A stretch of DNA of 64,000 nucleotides, taken from the NCBI GenBank assembly GCA_028826165.1, contig JAPDFW010000136.1, positions 442,501 to 506,500 on the forward strand, read 5' to 3'. The DNA is from Anaeramoeba ignava (taxonomy: Eukaryota; Metamonada; Anaeramoebidae). The notes below the pieces were generated by a model. That model was not told the DNA's origin and did not search any database. It saw only the letters and a list, made by a program, of their open reading frames with translations. Shown piece after piece: positions 46,501 through 64,000 of the stretch. Within the stretch, counting starts at the first letter, position 1; every line of letters starts with the position of its first letter. The position numbers were made by a program, and so were the translations under genes.

Positions 46501-49500
46501 TTCAATCAGTTCTTGAAGCTTTCCAAATCCTACTTTTTCTTCAAACAATTCTATATTTTGGGGATTATTATAAAATAATTGATTCAAAAAATCAAGGATT
46601 GAAGACAAACAAAAACTATTTAAATTGGATATTGATAATATTAAACAAATCATGTCAAAAGCTGAAGTTTTGGGGAGTAATTCTTGTAAATTTTCGTTGT
46701 TTTTTTTCAATGAATTGACTAGAATATGGATTAAATTTCTAGTTAGAGTATGTATAGATTGGTGATTTTTGAATTTTTCTTCATATTTTTTAAACCCCAT
46801 AGCAGTTTCTTGAACAATTCTTTGTATGTCTGCATTTTCTATGTTGATTTTTGGCAATTCTGCTTCAATTTCTTCATTATTGTTGCTTTGAATTATTTTT
46901 TGGTTCTGTCCAAATTCTCTTTCGTAGTATGCAAGACTTAAAATCAAACCAATAAATGCTTCAAAGAATTCCAGATCAAAACTTGTAAAATTGCTTGGAA
47001 TAGATATCATCATTTTGAATATCATATTGATTGAATATATTTGTATTTTGGGATTAATAAGTAGATAGAAAAGTGTTTGGATCCATTGAATATCTTCTGT
47101 AGCTTTTCTTCGAATGCCATCATTTAAAAAGAGGAATTCAAGTAACTCGAAAATTTTAAAGCGAGTTTGATGGAATAAATTGGATGAAGAGTGCTTTCCA
47201 TTGTTGCCTGATGTTCCAATTCCAAACAAAAAGCGAATAATAATATGATAAATTCCAAATCCATCAATTTGGTGCATGTGATTTGAAAATGTAGTGATAT
47301 CTGTTTTGAGTATTAAAAGTAAAGTTTGTGCCACATCAAAAATAATATTTAGTTTTGTTGGGTTTCTTTTTACGAGTTCGATAAGAGCAAACAATTCATA
47401 AGAACTTGAATCTGGATTATTAGTAGCAATACTAGCAAGAGATTGGTGAGTATATTTTTTCATTCTTATTGCCATAGAATCTTCGCCAATTCCAATATCC
47501 TAACAAAAAAGAATATCAAAATTAAAATATTAATTTAAATATTTTTTTAATATTTTTTTAATATTTGATTTTATATTTAATTTAAATATTTTTTTAATAT
47601 TTAATTTTTAATATTTGATTTAAATATTTTTTAAATATTTGATTTAAATATTTTTTTAATATTTTTAAAATACATGATAAATATTTGATAATAAATTAAA
47701 CCAAAAATTATTTGAGTGTATAAATTGTATTGCTGCTAAAGGAGTCCAGAATTTTAAAATATAATTAAGCGTGTAAATCCGGAATAAATTATAAAATTTT
47801 GATTTTGATGATTGATTGTGGCAAAGTAATTTCGTGAAAATTTCAATCATTTTTGTCGCCAAATTTTCACTTTGTGAAAAATTTTTAGAAAGAATTTCCA
47901 CATTTGATTCTTTCACAATCGCTCTTAAAAACCGTTTTTTAATTGCCATTTTCTGAATAATTTCTTGTTCTTTCTTGTTCTTTTTGCTCTTTTTTGTTTT
48001 AGAGCTTTGCTTTTGTTTTTTCTTTTTGTTTTTATCTTTTTCCTTCTTCTTTTTCTTTTGATAATTCTCTTGGATTTTCAAATTTTTCAAACTTATGCAA
48101 GTTATTTCATCTAATTTTTCAAATAATTGCTGGAGTTCAATGTTATAAAAGAATTCAAATGATATTTTAGGGAATTGAATAGGTTTTGTTTGCCGAATAT
48201 TTTTTGTTAATAATGGAACATCATGTGGAAGTTCTTTTGAGAATTCTAAATAAAAATAAAATAAATTAAAATTTAAAATTCAAATTAAAATTCATATATA
48301 TTTCTTAGAAGTTTACTTTTCGAACTTTTTTTAGAATTGATTTCTGTTTTTTGAATCACTTGATATGAATTATCGATATCTATAAATGATTCGTTGTTAT
48401 CGATATTATCAGTTGAAATATTTTCGTTTGTGTCTTCGATTCCTAATATTATAGGATCTTCTTGTTGTTCCTCTTTTAGTGCTTCCTTGATTGTTTGAAT
48501 TAAAGTTGTTCCGATCCAAAGCATTGAATCTGTCAAAAAAGTGATTTCAGGATTTTGACAAAAAAAAGAATCAATAATTGGATTGCTATCAATTAAAGTT
48601 TGCATAATTTCAAGGCCAATCATTTTGGTTTGGAATTCTTGATGTAGAATTGATTGCTCATCCATTTCGGAAAAGAACTCTTCAAATCCGAAATAGGGAG
48701 ATGCTTTAAAAATGCAATTTTCTTTTCTTTTTTCTTTCATTTCGTTTAATCCTTCTATTTTTGATAACGAATTTTTTGGTGGTTCAAAAAGTTTTAATAT
48801 TATACTTGACACATATATTGGCTCTCTTTTTTGGAATGTTTTGTGATCCAAAAATTCCTTTATTAAGGAAAGAATATCAAATCTTATTGAATATTGTTGG
48901 TGATAAAAATTAAATAATTTGCGGAAATGGATAAATTGAAGAAGTAAATCTTTTTTTCAATTAAAATTTAAAATTCAAAATTTAAAATTAAAAAAAAATT
49001 CTTATTATTTGTTGGATAATAATTACATATTATTGAAGTGTTCAATTCAGTTAAAATAGAAGATTGGAATTGAATAGAAGCTATTGGATTTTGATAAGAA
49101 GTTAGTATTTGAGTTAATCGATGAATTATATATTGAATTAATTGGAAATTTAAAAGGAATATAGAATCTTGTTTTTCTTTTTTTGTTTCAAACTATTGGA
49201 AAAAAGAAAAGAAAAGAAAAGAATTAATAAATTTGTTTTGTTTTTTTGGAAGTATCAATTTATATTCAAAAATTAATGAATAAATGATAAATACCATATA
49301 AATCATTTTCCCAAAAAAAAGAACTGATTGTTTAAATATTGGGACTAAAATATCAAATAAACCAAGTTCGATAAATTGGAATTGATTATAATTTGATTTT
49401 GATAAAATCAAAAGAACCTCAATAGAAATCAAACAAGATTGTAAAGATAAGGTTTTCGGTTCAAATTCTTTGGTTTTTTTTTTTTTTGAAAAAGGAATTA

Positions 49501-50023
49501 TTTATATAAGAATTTTGCTTTTTGCTTTTTTGTTTTTTTTGCTTTTTTTTTTACCAAATTTAACAACATCAAATACTTTTGAAAGCATCCATAATGTTTC
49601 TTCAATAATTTGTGGTGAATGAGCTTGGTCAGATTTAATTAATTGAATTAAATCTTTTTCTTCAAGTGGATTTAAAAGAAAATTTTGTATTGTTATTTTA
49701 TCTAATTTTTTTGGTCGCCACTCTTTGTAGCTTTGAATAAATAATAATGCAAATTCACAAAACCAATCAATTTTATTTTGCTATAAAATTGAAAAACAAT
49801 TTTTAATTTAATTTTTTAAAAAAAAATTTCGAAATGAATGAATAATTAATTTTCAAATTACTTCGTCTGTTATAATTTTATGTTTTTCCCAAACTATTTG
49901 TAAATCATTTCCATTTGGTTCATGTTGTAAAAAATAGGTTAAGTTTCGATAATCTAAATTTGATTTTGCTGCTTTTTTTGTTTTTTTTGATTGTTTTTTA
50001 TTTAAATTTTTAAAGACTGACAT
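37541..50023 (-). CDS. Giant BEACH-WD40 protein (LvsA/WDFY3/neurobeachin family)
   Basis: Nine exons (complement 49862-50023, 49555-49780, 49295-49467, 49027-49192, 48317-48949, 47674-48245, 40157-47499, 37541-39694, the 7.3-kb one counted as two blocks) encode about 3,800 residues. Order: helical armadillo-like N-terminus; concanavalin-like lectin domain (PTRGWSFFTWMHIDQL near 45930); long linker; PH-BEACH; BEACH (FDYLMKLNTIAGRTYNDLSQ, YPVFPWIISDYESESLDL, FFYGSHYSSAG/AVILYYLI, DVKELIPEFFYFPEF, WIDLIFGYKQQG, FGQTPSQLFFKPHP); then WD40 blades (TCVALHLNRFIVTGSRDTTV, IIVSGSNDGTVVIH) ending CEDGTIIVFCIQNL. BEACH proteins organise membrane traffic, lysosome size and autophagy. There is no FYVE domain, unlike WDFY3. 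Two repeat tracts (44100-44990, 37920-38400) contain frame shifts. Confidence 0.88.
37920..38410 (-). repeat. Coding NQ/EN/KE repeat between WD40 blades of the BEACH protein
   Basis: ENQQ, NQQNQ and KEKE units lie between the blade ending KYLRTIN and the last blade region beginning KDLKLDIYL. One reading frame does not connect both sides: the frame slips near the AAAGAAAGAAAATC segment and again near CAAATCAAG. No GT donor exists in the tract, so it is not an intron. Confidence 0.75.
39695..40156 (-). repeat. 462-bp repeat-filled intron within the BEACH domain
   Basis: AATTTTATAAATTAATTTTAATT-type units (about 22 bp, plus strand) fill the intron between YGSHYSSAG and AVILYYLIRIEPF. The donor side has about 30 bp of non-repeat sequence with the only sense-strand AG. 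Confidence 0.85.
44105..44990 (-). repeat. Coding NENQN repeat of the BEACH protein linker
   Basis: About 290 codons of GAAAAT, CAAAAT and AATAAT units (NE, NQ, NN). The frame changes at least once near 44690, where GAAATG replaces GAAAATG, and again near 44480, so a continuous protein requires indels. Confidence 0.8.
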
Positions 50024-50203
50024 TTTAAAAAAATTATTGAATTGAATTGAATTGAAAAAAAAACAACAAAAAAGAAAAAAAAATAATCAAAAAAAAATGA
50101 AAAAAAATGATTTGAAAGAAAATGAAAAAAAAAAAATTTTTTGAAAGAAAAATAAATTCAATTTAAATTTTTCACTTCTTTTATTCTTTTTTCTTTTCTT
50201 ATT

Positions 50204-54653
<4,450 letters not shown>

Positions 54654-54910
54654 TTTAATTTATTAATTTTTTAATTTATTTTCCAAACAAAGAAAAGCAA
54701 AAAAAAAAAGCAAAAAGAAAATAAAAAAAATAAAATTAAAAAAATCATTTTTTTTCCATTTTTTTTTTTAATCTTTTTTAATCATTTTGGTTTGTTTCAT
54801 TTTGTTTAATCATTTTTAATGTTTCAATTTCTATTTATTGTTATTTTTTTTTAAAAAAAAAAAAAATAATAAATTTGATGAAAAATTTATAAAATAAAAC
54901 AAATTAATTT

Positions 54911-57575
<2,665 letters not shown>

Positions 57576-57756
57576 TTTTTTTTTAATAAAAAACAAAGAA
57601 GAAAAATGAAAAATGAAAAAATAATTTTTGGAAAGAAATCAATTCAATTTGATTTAATTGGAATTGATTAAAAAAATTGAATTGGAAATTGAAAAAAAAA
57701 AAGAAAAAAGGAAATTGAGAAAAGAGAAAAAGGAAATTAGAAATGAATTTTAGAAA

Positions 57757-60700
57757 TTATCTTGCAAACATTTCTTCAGTCCAAGTATGAAAATCATATC
57801 CATCTTCAACTTGTGGTGCTGTTTTCAAAACATATTCAATATCTTGATCATCCATAACTAATTCCATTAAATCTTTCTTAGCAACTTTAAATCCTCTGTT
57901 AATTAAAATGAATGAATTGATAATTTCATCTTTAGTATCTGTATCTCCAAAAAGAACAATCATGAAATCTTTAAATCTTTCATAAGAAATATCTTTTCCA
58001 TCTCCATATTCTTCCATAATTTTACTGATCTCTTTAGGTGTTCTTTCTTCTCCAAGTGAATATAAACATGCAGTAAGTTCTTTTCTATCAATAGTTCCTG
58101 AATTATCAAAATCAAATTGTTTGAAATTTTCTTCAATTTCTTGCATTTGTTCTGCAGTAATTCCTCGAAGTTTTTGATGTTCAATTTCTTCTTCAAGCAT
58201 TTTCTTTTTACGTTTCAAAAAGTTTTCATATTGCTTCCATTGAACTTCAAGATCTTTAAGAGTTAAAGTTGTGTGTCTGTTGTTTTGAATTCCTGCTTTA
58301 TCCATTTTATCTTGAAGATCTTTTAAAGGATTAAGTCTTTTACCTTCAGAACTTAATCCTGAAATAAGTTTATCAACGAATCCAAGTTGGGTTTCAAGTG
58401 TTTCCTTTGAAGCTGTGATTTTATCTTTTTGTTCTGTAATCCATTTTGAGAAAGGATCAGCTGTTTCTGCAAATTTCTTACATAATGCATCATTATCTCT
58501 TTGTCTTTTAAGTTCAACTTCATATGCTTGTGTTCTTTCTGAAAGAGCTGTTTTTAATGAGTCAAATGATTTCTCCAAATCATCAAGTGTTAAAGATGTA
58601 TAAGGATTATTAACTACTTTGTATTGATCAAGTTCTTTTTTGATATTATCATATCCGTTTTTCTTATTGTTTGCATTTTCCAAAACTTGTTTATCGGTAT
58701 CATCAATAACTTTTCTGTAAGCTTCAACTTCTTCCAAAGTGAATCCAAATTCTCTTAAACTTGCATTTTCAACTTCCAATTTGATAAACTCAATAAATTC
58801 AGAAGCAGCATTAGCAAAAGCAAGTCTAAGTTGTTCTTTCTTTGTTTCTACTCTCAAAGATTCATCAAGATATTCTTTTTTGGATTTTGAAAACTGTGCT
58901 AATTGATTGAATTTATTACCCATATCATCATGTCTGTTTGTGATATCTTCTGATTGAATTTGCCCAAATGTTTTGTCTTGATATTGAGTTTCATGATAAA
59001 CATATTCTGAAAATTCTGTTTGATATTTTTGATTCAATGTGTCTTCTCCAAGTTTCTTGAATTCAACAAGATCATTTGCTTTATAAGTGTTGTAATCATT
59101 GGAATATATTGCATATAAATTCAACTGAGTGTTTGCTTCACTAACTGAATTGATTTTCTCTCTCTTGTTGAAATATGTTTTCTGATCCTCAAACCAAACC
59201 TTTAATTTTTGGAATCTATCTTCATGTTCAGTATTCATTCTCAAAACAGAAAGAATAAACTCTTCTCGTTTCAAATGATCATCAAGAACAGCTTTCTTTT
59301 GTTTAGCAAATTCTTCTAATTCTTTGAATTTATTATCCATATCATCATGTCTGTTTGTGATATCAGAGAATTGGTTTTTTCCAAATGTTTTGCCTTGATA
59401 TTTAGTTTGGTTGTAAATGTATTCGGAAAATTTTGTTTGATATTTTTGTTTCAATGTTTCTTCTCCAAGTTTCTTAAATTCAACAAGATTTTTTGCTTGA
59501 TATTTCTTGTATTCTTTAATATATGAATTGAAAATATCTAAATTCTTTGAAGCTTCTGGAACTGAATTGATTTCTTCCATTGTTTCCAAATAGGCTTTTT
59601 TGATTTCAAACCATTTCGCAAGTTGTTCGTGTTTGTTTTTATGTTCATCATTCATTTGTCTTACTTTTTCAATAAATTCTTCTCGTTTTAAATGATCATC
59701 AAGAATAGGTCTTTTGATTTTATCTAATTCATCAAGTTCTTTGAATTTATTATCGATATCTTTATCATGTTCTTCAATTTTAGTTTGATATTCATATTTC
59801 TCTTTCTTTAATTCAGCTGATAATTTCTTTAAATTAGCAACTCCAGTATTGATCATTGTTTGATTTTCTTTTTCATATCGATCTAAAAGACTTAATTGGA
59901 AATAAGCTGCAGAAACTGAATCAATTTCTTCTCTAAATTCAAGATATGCTTTCTTTTGTTTGTAATATTCAACTAATTTGTTGTATCTTGATTCATGTTG
60001 TTTGGAAATGTTAACAAGTTTGATTTGTCGATTTAATTCTGCATGAAGTGCTACTTTTCTTTCTTGTTCACATTCTTCTAAATGTAACATATCTTGGGCA
60101 ACTTCTTTTAATGAACATCCTTTTTCAGGTTTAAATTCTGGTCTTTTGTGATGTGATAATCTCATTGCTAAATTGTTATAATTTGATTCAAGATCTAATT
60201 GATCTGCAATTAATGAATTTTTATCTTTAGCTTTATATTCATAAAATTGTTCTAATCTTCTTTTAGCTCCAGCCATTGTATTATCTATTGTTCGATCTTC
60301 AAGAATCTTTTCAACTTTCTTAACAGTTGCTTTGAAATTGTTTGCTGTTTTGTTATATTCTGCTTTGAGTCTATCGTTTTCTTTGGTTAAAACGATCAAT
60401 TTCTTGATTCTTCTTGCTGCTAAATCAAGTTTTCTTTGTTCTGCAATTCCATAATAATATTCACTAACATAAATAACCATTGAATTTTCATCTAATTTTC
60501 TAATTTCATCAGGTGTAATATATTTTTCCAATCCAAAATATTTCTCAGCTGCATCTTGTGCAATTTCTAAATTCTTGATAGGATCATTTGAATTTAAACT
60601 ATTCCAATCAATTAATTTTGGTCTGTGCTTGTGAATAATTGCACATAAAGCTAATCCATCTGCAAAACTCTTTTTAAAATCAGTAACTTCAACATTTTTA

Positions 60701-61161
60701 TAACTTGCAGTTTTGTTTTTACACCACATTAATAATGCATCTTTGGCATTTAGTGATTCACCTCCACTTTCATCATCAATTTTAATAAATTTCATCATAA
60801 TTCCCCAAGTTAAAGCTAATGCTGCTTTTTGATCACCTGCTTCTATTTGTTCTGCTGATGGTTTTACTTTCATATCAACTCCTTTACTCCATGCAAATTT
60901 CAAAGCATTGTTTAAATTATCAATTCTGTGAACTGACATTTTAGGTCTTAAATTGTATTTTCCTTCAAATTTTGATTCACTTAAAACTTCAATTAAATTC
61001 ATTAAAACCAATCCATCTTTATAATCATCTACAATATCATTTATTCGCATTTCTGGTCTTGTTCTTAATAATTTCTGTTTAACCCATCTTGAAAAAATTT
61101 TTCTTTGTAATCTTACCCATTCTTGATTTCTTGGTCCAGTAGTTCTTCCAGTTCTTGACAT
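57757..61161 (-). CDS. Alpha-actinin-like actin cross-linker, copy 1
   Basis: The intronless gene encodes 1,134 residues. Two CH domains form the actin-binding region (QRKIFSRWVKQKLL, YKDGLVLMNLIEVLS; ALLMWCKNKTASYKNVEV, FADGLALCAIIHKHRP). A long helical rod follows and holds two similar units of about 139 residues (each with HLKREEFI, EINSV-EA, KLGE-TL-QKYQT, SEY-Y, KTFG, DITNRHDDM). The end has a canonical EF-hand (DFDNSGTIDRKE), a degenerate second hand (YGDGKDISYERF) and the Ca-insensitive EF module typical of alpha-actinin (ending YDFHTWTEEMFAR). It should cross-link actin filaments, with calcium control through one hand. The rod units are unlike classical spectrin repeats in sequence. 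A second copy lies 323 bp upstream in the same orientation. Confidence 0.93.
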   Translation of the reverse strand: MSRTGRTTGPRNQEWVRLQRKIFSRWVKQKLLRTRPEMRINDIVDDYKDGLVLMNLIEVLSESKFEGKYNLRPKMSVHRIDNLNNALKFAWSKGVDMKVKPSAEQIEAGDQKAALALTWGIMMKFIKIDDESGGESLNAKDALLMWCKNKTASYKNVEVTDFKKSFADGLALCAIIHKHRPKLIDWNSLNSNDPIKNLEIAQDAAEKYFGLEKYITPDEIRKLDENSMVIYVSEYYYGIAEQRKLDLAARRIKKLIVLTKENDRLKAEYNKTANNFKATVKKVEKILEDRTIDNTMAGAKRRLEQFYEYKAKDKNSLIADQLDLESNYNNLAMRLSHHKRPEFKPEKGCSLKEVAQDMLHLEECEQERKVALHAELNRQIKLVNISKQHESRYNKLVEYYKQKKAYLEFREEIDSVSAAYFQLSLLDRYEKENQTMINTGVANLKKLSAELKKEKYEYQTKIEEHDKDIDNKFKELDELDKIKRPILDDHLKREEFIEKVRQMNDEHKNKHEQLAKWFEIKKAYLETMEEINSVPEASKNLDIFNSYIKEYKKYQAKNLVEFKKLGEETLKQKYQTKFSEYIYNQTKYQGKTFGKNQFSDITNRHDDMDNKFKELEEFAKQKKAVLDDHLKREEFILSVLRMNTEHEDRFQKLKVWFEDQKTYFNKREKINSVSEANTQLNLYAIYSNDYNTYKANDLVEFKKLGEDTLNQKYQTEFSEYVYHETQYQDKTFGQIQSEDITNRHDDMGNKFNQLAQFSKSKKEYLDESLRVETKKEQLRLAFANAASEFIEFIKLEVENASLREFGFTLEEVEAYRKVIDDTDKQVLENANNKKNGYDNIKKELDQYKVVNNPYTSLTLDDLEKSFDSLKTALSERTQAYEVELKRQRDNDALCKKFAETADPFSKWITEQKDKITASKETLETQLGFVDKLISGLSSEGKRLNPLKDLQDKMDKAGIQNNRHTTLTLKDLEVQWKQYENFLKRKKKMLEEEIEHQKLRGITAEQMQEIEENFKQFDFDNSGTIDRKELTACLYSLGEERTPKEISKIMEEYGDGKDISYERFKDFMIVLFGDTDTKDEIINSFILINRGFKVAKKDLMELVMDDQDIEYVLKTAPQVEDGYDFHTWTEEMFAR
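58900..59780 (-). repeat. 139-residue coding repeats in the alpha-actinin rod (copy 1)
   Basis: Two adjacent units of about 417 bp share blocks such as HLKREEFI, EINSV, LVEFKKLGE, QKYQT and DITNRHDDM. A further unit, more diverged, begins near 59760. The same unit recurs in copy 2 (62640-63901 and beyond). Confidence 0.8.
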
Positions 61162-61484
61162 TTTTTCTTATTATTAAATTAATTTAAATTTTAAATTAAA
61201 AATGAAAAAAATGAAAAAATAAAAAAAAAATTTATTTTAAATAAAAAATTTTTGCCTTCCTTTATTAATTTTTTATTTATTTAAAATTTTTTTTTTTTTG
61301 CTTTTTTTTTCTTTTTTTTGTTTTTTTAATTTAAAATTAAATAAAAATTGATTAAAAAATTTGAATTGGAAAAAATTTTTTTAATTGGAATTGATTAAAA
61401 AAATTGAATTGGAAATTGAAAAAAAAAAAGAAAAAAAGGAAATTGAGAAAAGAAAAAAAGGAAATTAGAAATGAATTTTAGAAA
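61162..61484. other. Intergenic region between the two alpha-actinin genes
   Basis: This interval holds the 3' flank of copy 2, nearly the same as the 3' flank of copy 1 (GAATTGGAAATTGAAAAAAA and following), and the promoter of copy 1 with poly-T/A tracts and TTTTGCTTTTTTTTCTTTTT. It marks the junction of the tandem duplication. Confidence 0.7.
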
Positions 61485-64000
61485 TTATCTTGCAAACATT
61501 TCTTCAGTCCAAGTATGGAAATCATATCCATCTTCAACTTGTGGTGCTGTTTTCAAAACATATTCAATATCTTGATCATCCATAACTAATTCCATTAAAT
61601 CTTTCTTAGCAACTTTAAATCCTCTGTTAATTAAAATGAATGAATTGATAATTTCATCTTTAGTATCTGTATCTCCAAAAAGAACAATCATAAAATCTTT
61701 AAATCTTTCATAAGAAATATCTTTTCCATCTCCATATTCTTCCATGATTTTACTGATTTCTTTAGGTGTTCTTTCTTCTCCAAGTGAATATAAACATGCA
61801 GTAAGTTCTTTTCTATCAATAGTTCCTGAATTATCAAAATCAAATTGTTTGAAATTTTCTTCAATTTCTTGCATTTGTTCTGCAGTGATTCCTCGAAGTT
61901 TTTGATGTTCAATTTCTTCTTCAAGCATTTTCTTTTTACGTTTCAAAAAGTTTTCATATTGTTGCCATTGAACTTCAAGATCTTTAAGAGTTAAAGTTGT
62001 GTGTCTATTGTTTTGAATTCCTGCTTTATCCATTTTATCTTGAAGATCTTTTAAAGGATTAAGTCTTTTACCTTCAGAACTTAATCCTGAAATAAGTTTA
62101 TCAACGAATCCAAGTTGAGTTTCAAGTGTTTCCTTTGAAGCTGTGATTTTATCTTTTTGTTCTGTAATCCATTTTGAGAAAGGATCAGCTGTTTCTGCAA
62201 ATTTCTTACATAATGCATCATTATCTCTTTGTCTTTTAAGTTCAACTTCATATGCTTGTGTTCTTTCTGAAAGAGCTGTTTTTAATGAGTTAAGTGATTT
62301 CTCCAAATCATCAAGTGTTAAAGATGTATAAGGATTATTAACTACTTTGTATTGATCAAGTTCTTTTTTGATATTTTCACATCCTTTTTTCTTATTGTTT
62401 GCATTTTCCAAAACTTGTTTATCGGTATCATCAATAACTTTTCTGTAAGCTTCAACTTCTTCCAAAGTGAATCCAAATTCTCTTAAACTTGCATTTTCAA
62501 CTTCCAATTTGATAAACTCAATAAATTCAGAAACAGCATTAGCAAAAGCAAGTCGAAGTTCTTCTTTCTTTGTTTCCAATTTCAAGCACTCATCAAGATA
62601 TTCTTTTTTGGATTTTGAAAACTCAGTTAGTTGATTGAATTTATTATCCATATCATCATGTCTGCTTGTGATATCTTCTGTTTGAATTTTTCCAAATGTT
62701 TTGCCTTGATATTTAGTTTCGTTGTAAACATATTCTGAAAATTTGGTTTGATATTGCTGATTCAAAGTTTCCTCGCCGAATTTCTTTAATTCCTCAAATT
62801 CATTTTGATGATAATTTGAGTATTCCTTCAAATAAACATCGAATAAATTCAATCTTGTTTTGGCTTCAGAAACTGAGTTTATTTCTTCTCTTGCTTCCAA
62901 ATAAGCCTTTTTGACTTCAAACCATTCAATAAGTTTTTTGTGTTTGTCATCATGTTCAGTGTTCATTTGACCAACAGAAACAATAAATTCTTCTCGTTTC
63001 AAATGATCATCAAGAATTTCCTTCTTTTTTTAGCAAATTCTTTTAATGCTTTGAATTTACTATCCATATCATCATGTCTGTTTGTGATATCTTCTGATTG
63101 AATTTTTCCAAATGTTTTGCCTTGATATTTAGTTTCGTGATAAACATATTCTGAAAATTTGGTTTGATATTTTTGTTTCAATGTGTCTTCTCCAAGTTTC
63201 TTGAATTCAGCAAGCTCATTTGCTTCATGACTATCGTAATCATTGGAATATATTGCATATAAATTCAACTGAGTGTTTGCTTCACTAACTGAATTGATTT
63301 CTTCCTTGATGCTGAAATATGCTTTCTGATCCTCAAACCAAACCTTTAATTTTTGGAATCTATCTTCATGTTCAGTATTCATTCTCAAAACAGAAACAAT
63401 AAACTCTTCTCGTTTCAAATGATCATCAAGAATTTCCTTCTTTTTTTTAGCAAATTCTTCTAATTCTTTGAATTTATTATCCATATCATCGTGTCTGTTT
63501 GTGATATCCTTTGATCGAATTTCTCGGAATGTTTTCCCTTGATATTTAGTTTGATCATAAACATATTCGGAAAATTCTGTTTGATATTTTTGTTTCAATG
63601 TGTCTTCTCCAAGTTTCTTGAATTCAACAAGATTTTTTGCTTGATATTTCTTGTATTCGTTAACATATGAATTGAAAATATCTAATTGTTTTGAAGCTTC
63701 TGGAACTGAATTGATTTCTTCCATTGTTTCCAAATATTTCTTCTTTGAATCAAACCATTTGATCAATTTCTTATGTTTATCATCATGCTCATGGTTCATT
63801 CTTCTGACTTTTTCAATAAATTCTTCTCGTTTCAAATGATCATCAAGAACAGCTTTCTTTTTTTTAGCAAATTCTTCTAATTCTTTGAATTTATTATCCA
63901 TATCATCGTGTCTATCAGTAATATCAGAGAATTGATTTTTTCCAAATGTTTTGCCTTGATATTTAGTTTCATTGTAAATGTATTCGGAATATTTTGTTTG
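61485..64000 (-). CDS. Alpha-actinin-like actin cross-linker, copy 2 (C-terminal part, runs off window)
   Basis: About 840 codons are visible; the CH domains would lie beyond 64000. From 61485 to about 62620 the sequence is nearly the same as copy 1, including the EF-hand DFDNSGTIDRKE and the final EEMFAR. Upstream the rod contains at least three of the 139-residue units (unit boundaries at DMDNKFKELEEFA near 63483 and 63901). The frame breaks at about 63021-63031, where seven T precede AGC while sibling units have eight, consistent with a one-base loss in a homopolymer. Without that, the frame is continuous to the window edge. It is either a functional tandem paralogue with an assembly error or a decaying copy; I favour the former. 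Confidence 0.88.

Overview
This window is nuclear DNA of a very AT-rich protist, not a prokaryote. Nearly every gene is a recognisable eukaryotic gene, and most are split by GT-AG introns of about 60-110 bp. The standard genetic code fits: TAA, TAG and TGA all close good reading frames. Coding sequence is full of N, Q, S, E and K runs. The gene content (alpha-actinin, double RasGEF, CH-RasGAP, giant BEACH-WD40 protein, ankyrin-BTB, UBR4-like protein) and style suggest a free-living amoeboid protist such as an Amoebozoa or Anaeramoeba relative. That placement is inference only.

Layout. 1-721 (+): 3' exons of RNA polymerase subunit RPB5. 1079-2276 (-): ribosomal protein uS2/RPSA. 2428-4225 (+): membrane-anchored SMP lipid-transfer protein. 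4572-5895 and 6035-8801 (+): tandem pair of DnaQ-like exonucleases. 8913-10995 (-): protein disulfide isomerase. 11059-13053 (-): ankyrin/BTB protein. 13095-19405 (-): one gene with two RasGEF modules. 19688-20613 (-): LIM protein. 20614-23069: gene-poor repeat spacer. 23070-24792 (-): splicing factor RBM22. 24844-25782 (-): DNA-hypoxanthine/uracil glycosylase. 25879-34867 (+): UBR4/BIG-like protein. 34977-36553 (-): cardiolipin synthase. 37541-50023 (-): BEACH-WD40 protein of about 3,800 residues. 50204-54653 (-): CH-RasGAP-PH protein. 54911-57575 (-): GSK3-like kinase. 57757-61161 (-) and 61485 to beyond 64000 (-): two tandem alpha-actinins. Genes are packed 40-350 bp apart, with divergent promoters of 151 bp (RPSA/SMP) and 96 bp (glycosylase/UBR4). 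No rRNA, tRNA, CRISPR array or transposase was recognised.

The most unusual property is a class of introns swollen to about 150-2,400 bp by tandem AT-rich repeats. Each intron has its own repeat unit, and each keeps a good donor and acceptor. They lie in RPB5, PDI, RasGEF (two), cardiolipin synthase (two), BEACH, CH-RasGAP (an ATT/AAT array) and the GSK3-like gene. On the sense strand these arrays contain almost no AG, except near the donor, so splicing to the distant acceptor could tolerate the growth. Exonic repeats also expand, most dramatically the 12-bp (NQEI) array in only one of the two duplicated exonucleases.

Several long genes carry single-base frame breaks (RasGEF one, UBR4-like four, BEACH at least two, second actinin one). 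Many sit in homopolymers or repeats, so uncorrected read errors are the simplest explanation, though real decay is not excluded. All splice junctions below were chosen by eye from frame continuity and protein-family alignment from memory. No search or RNA data were available.
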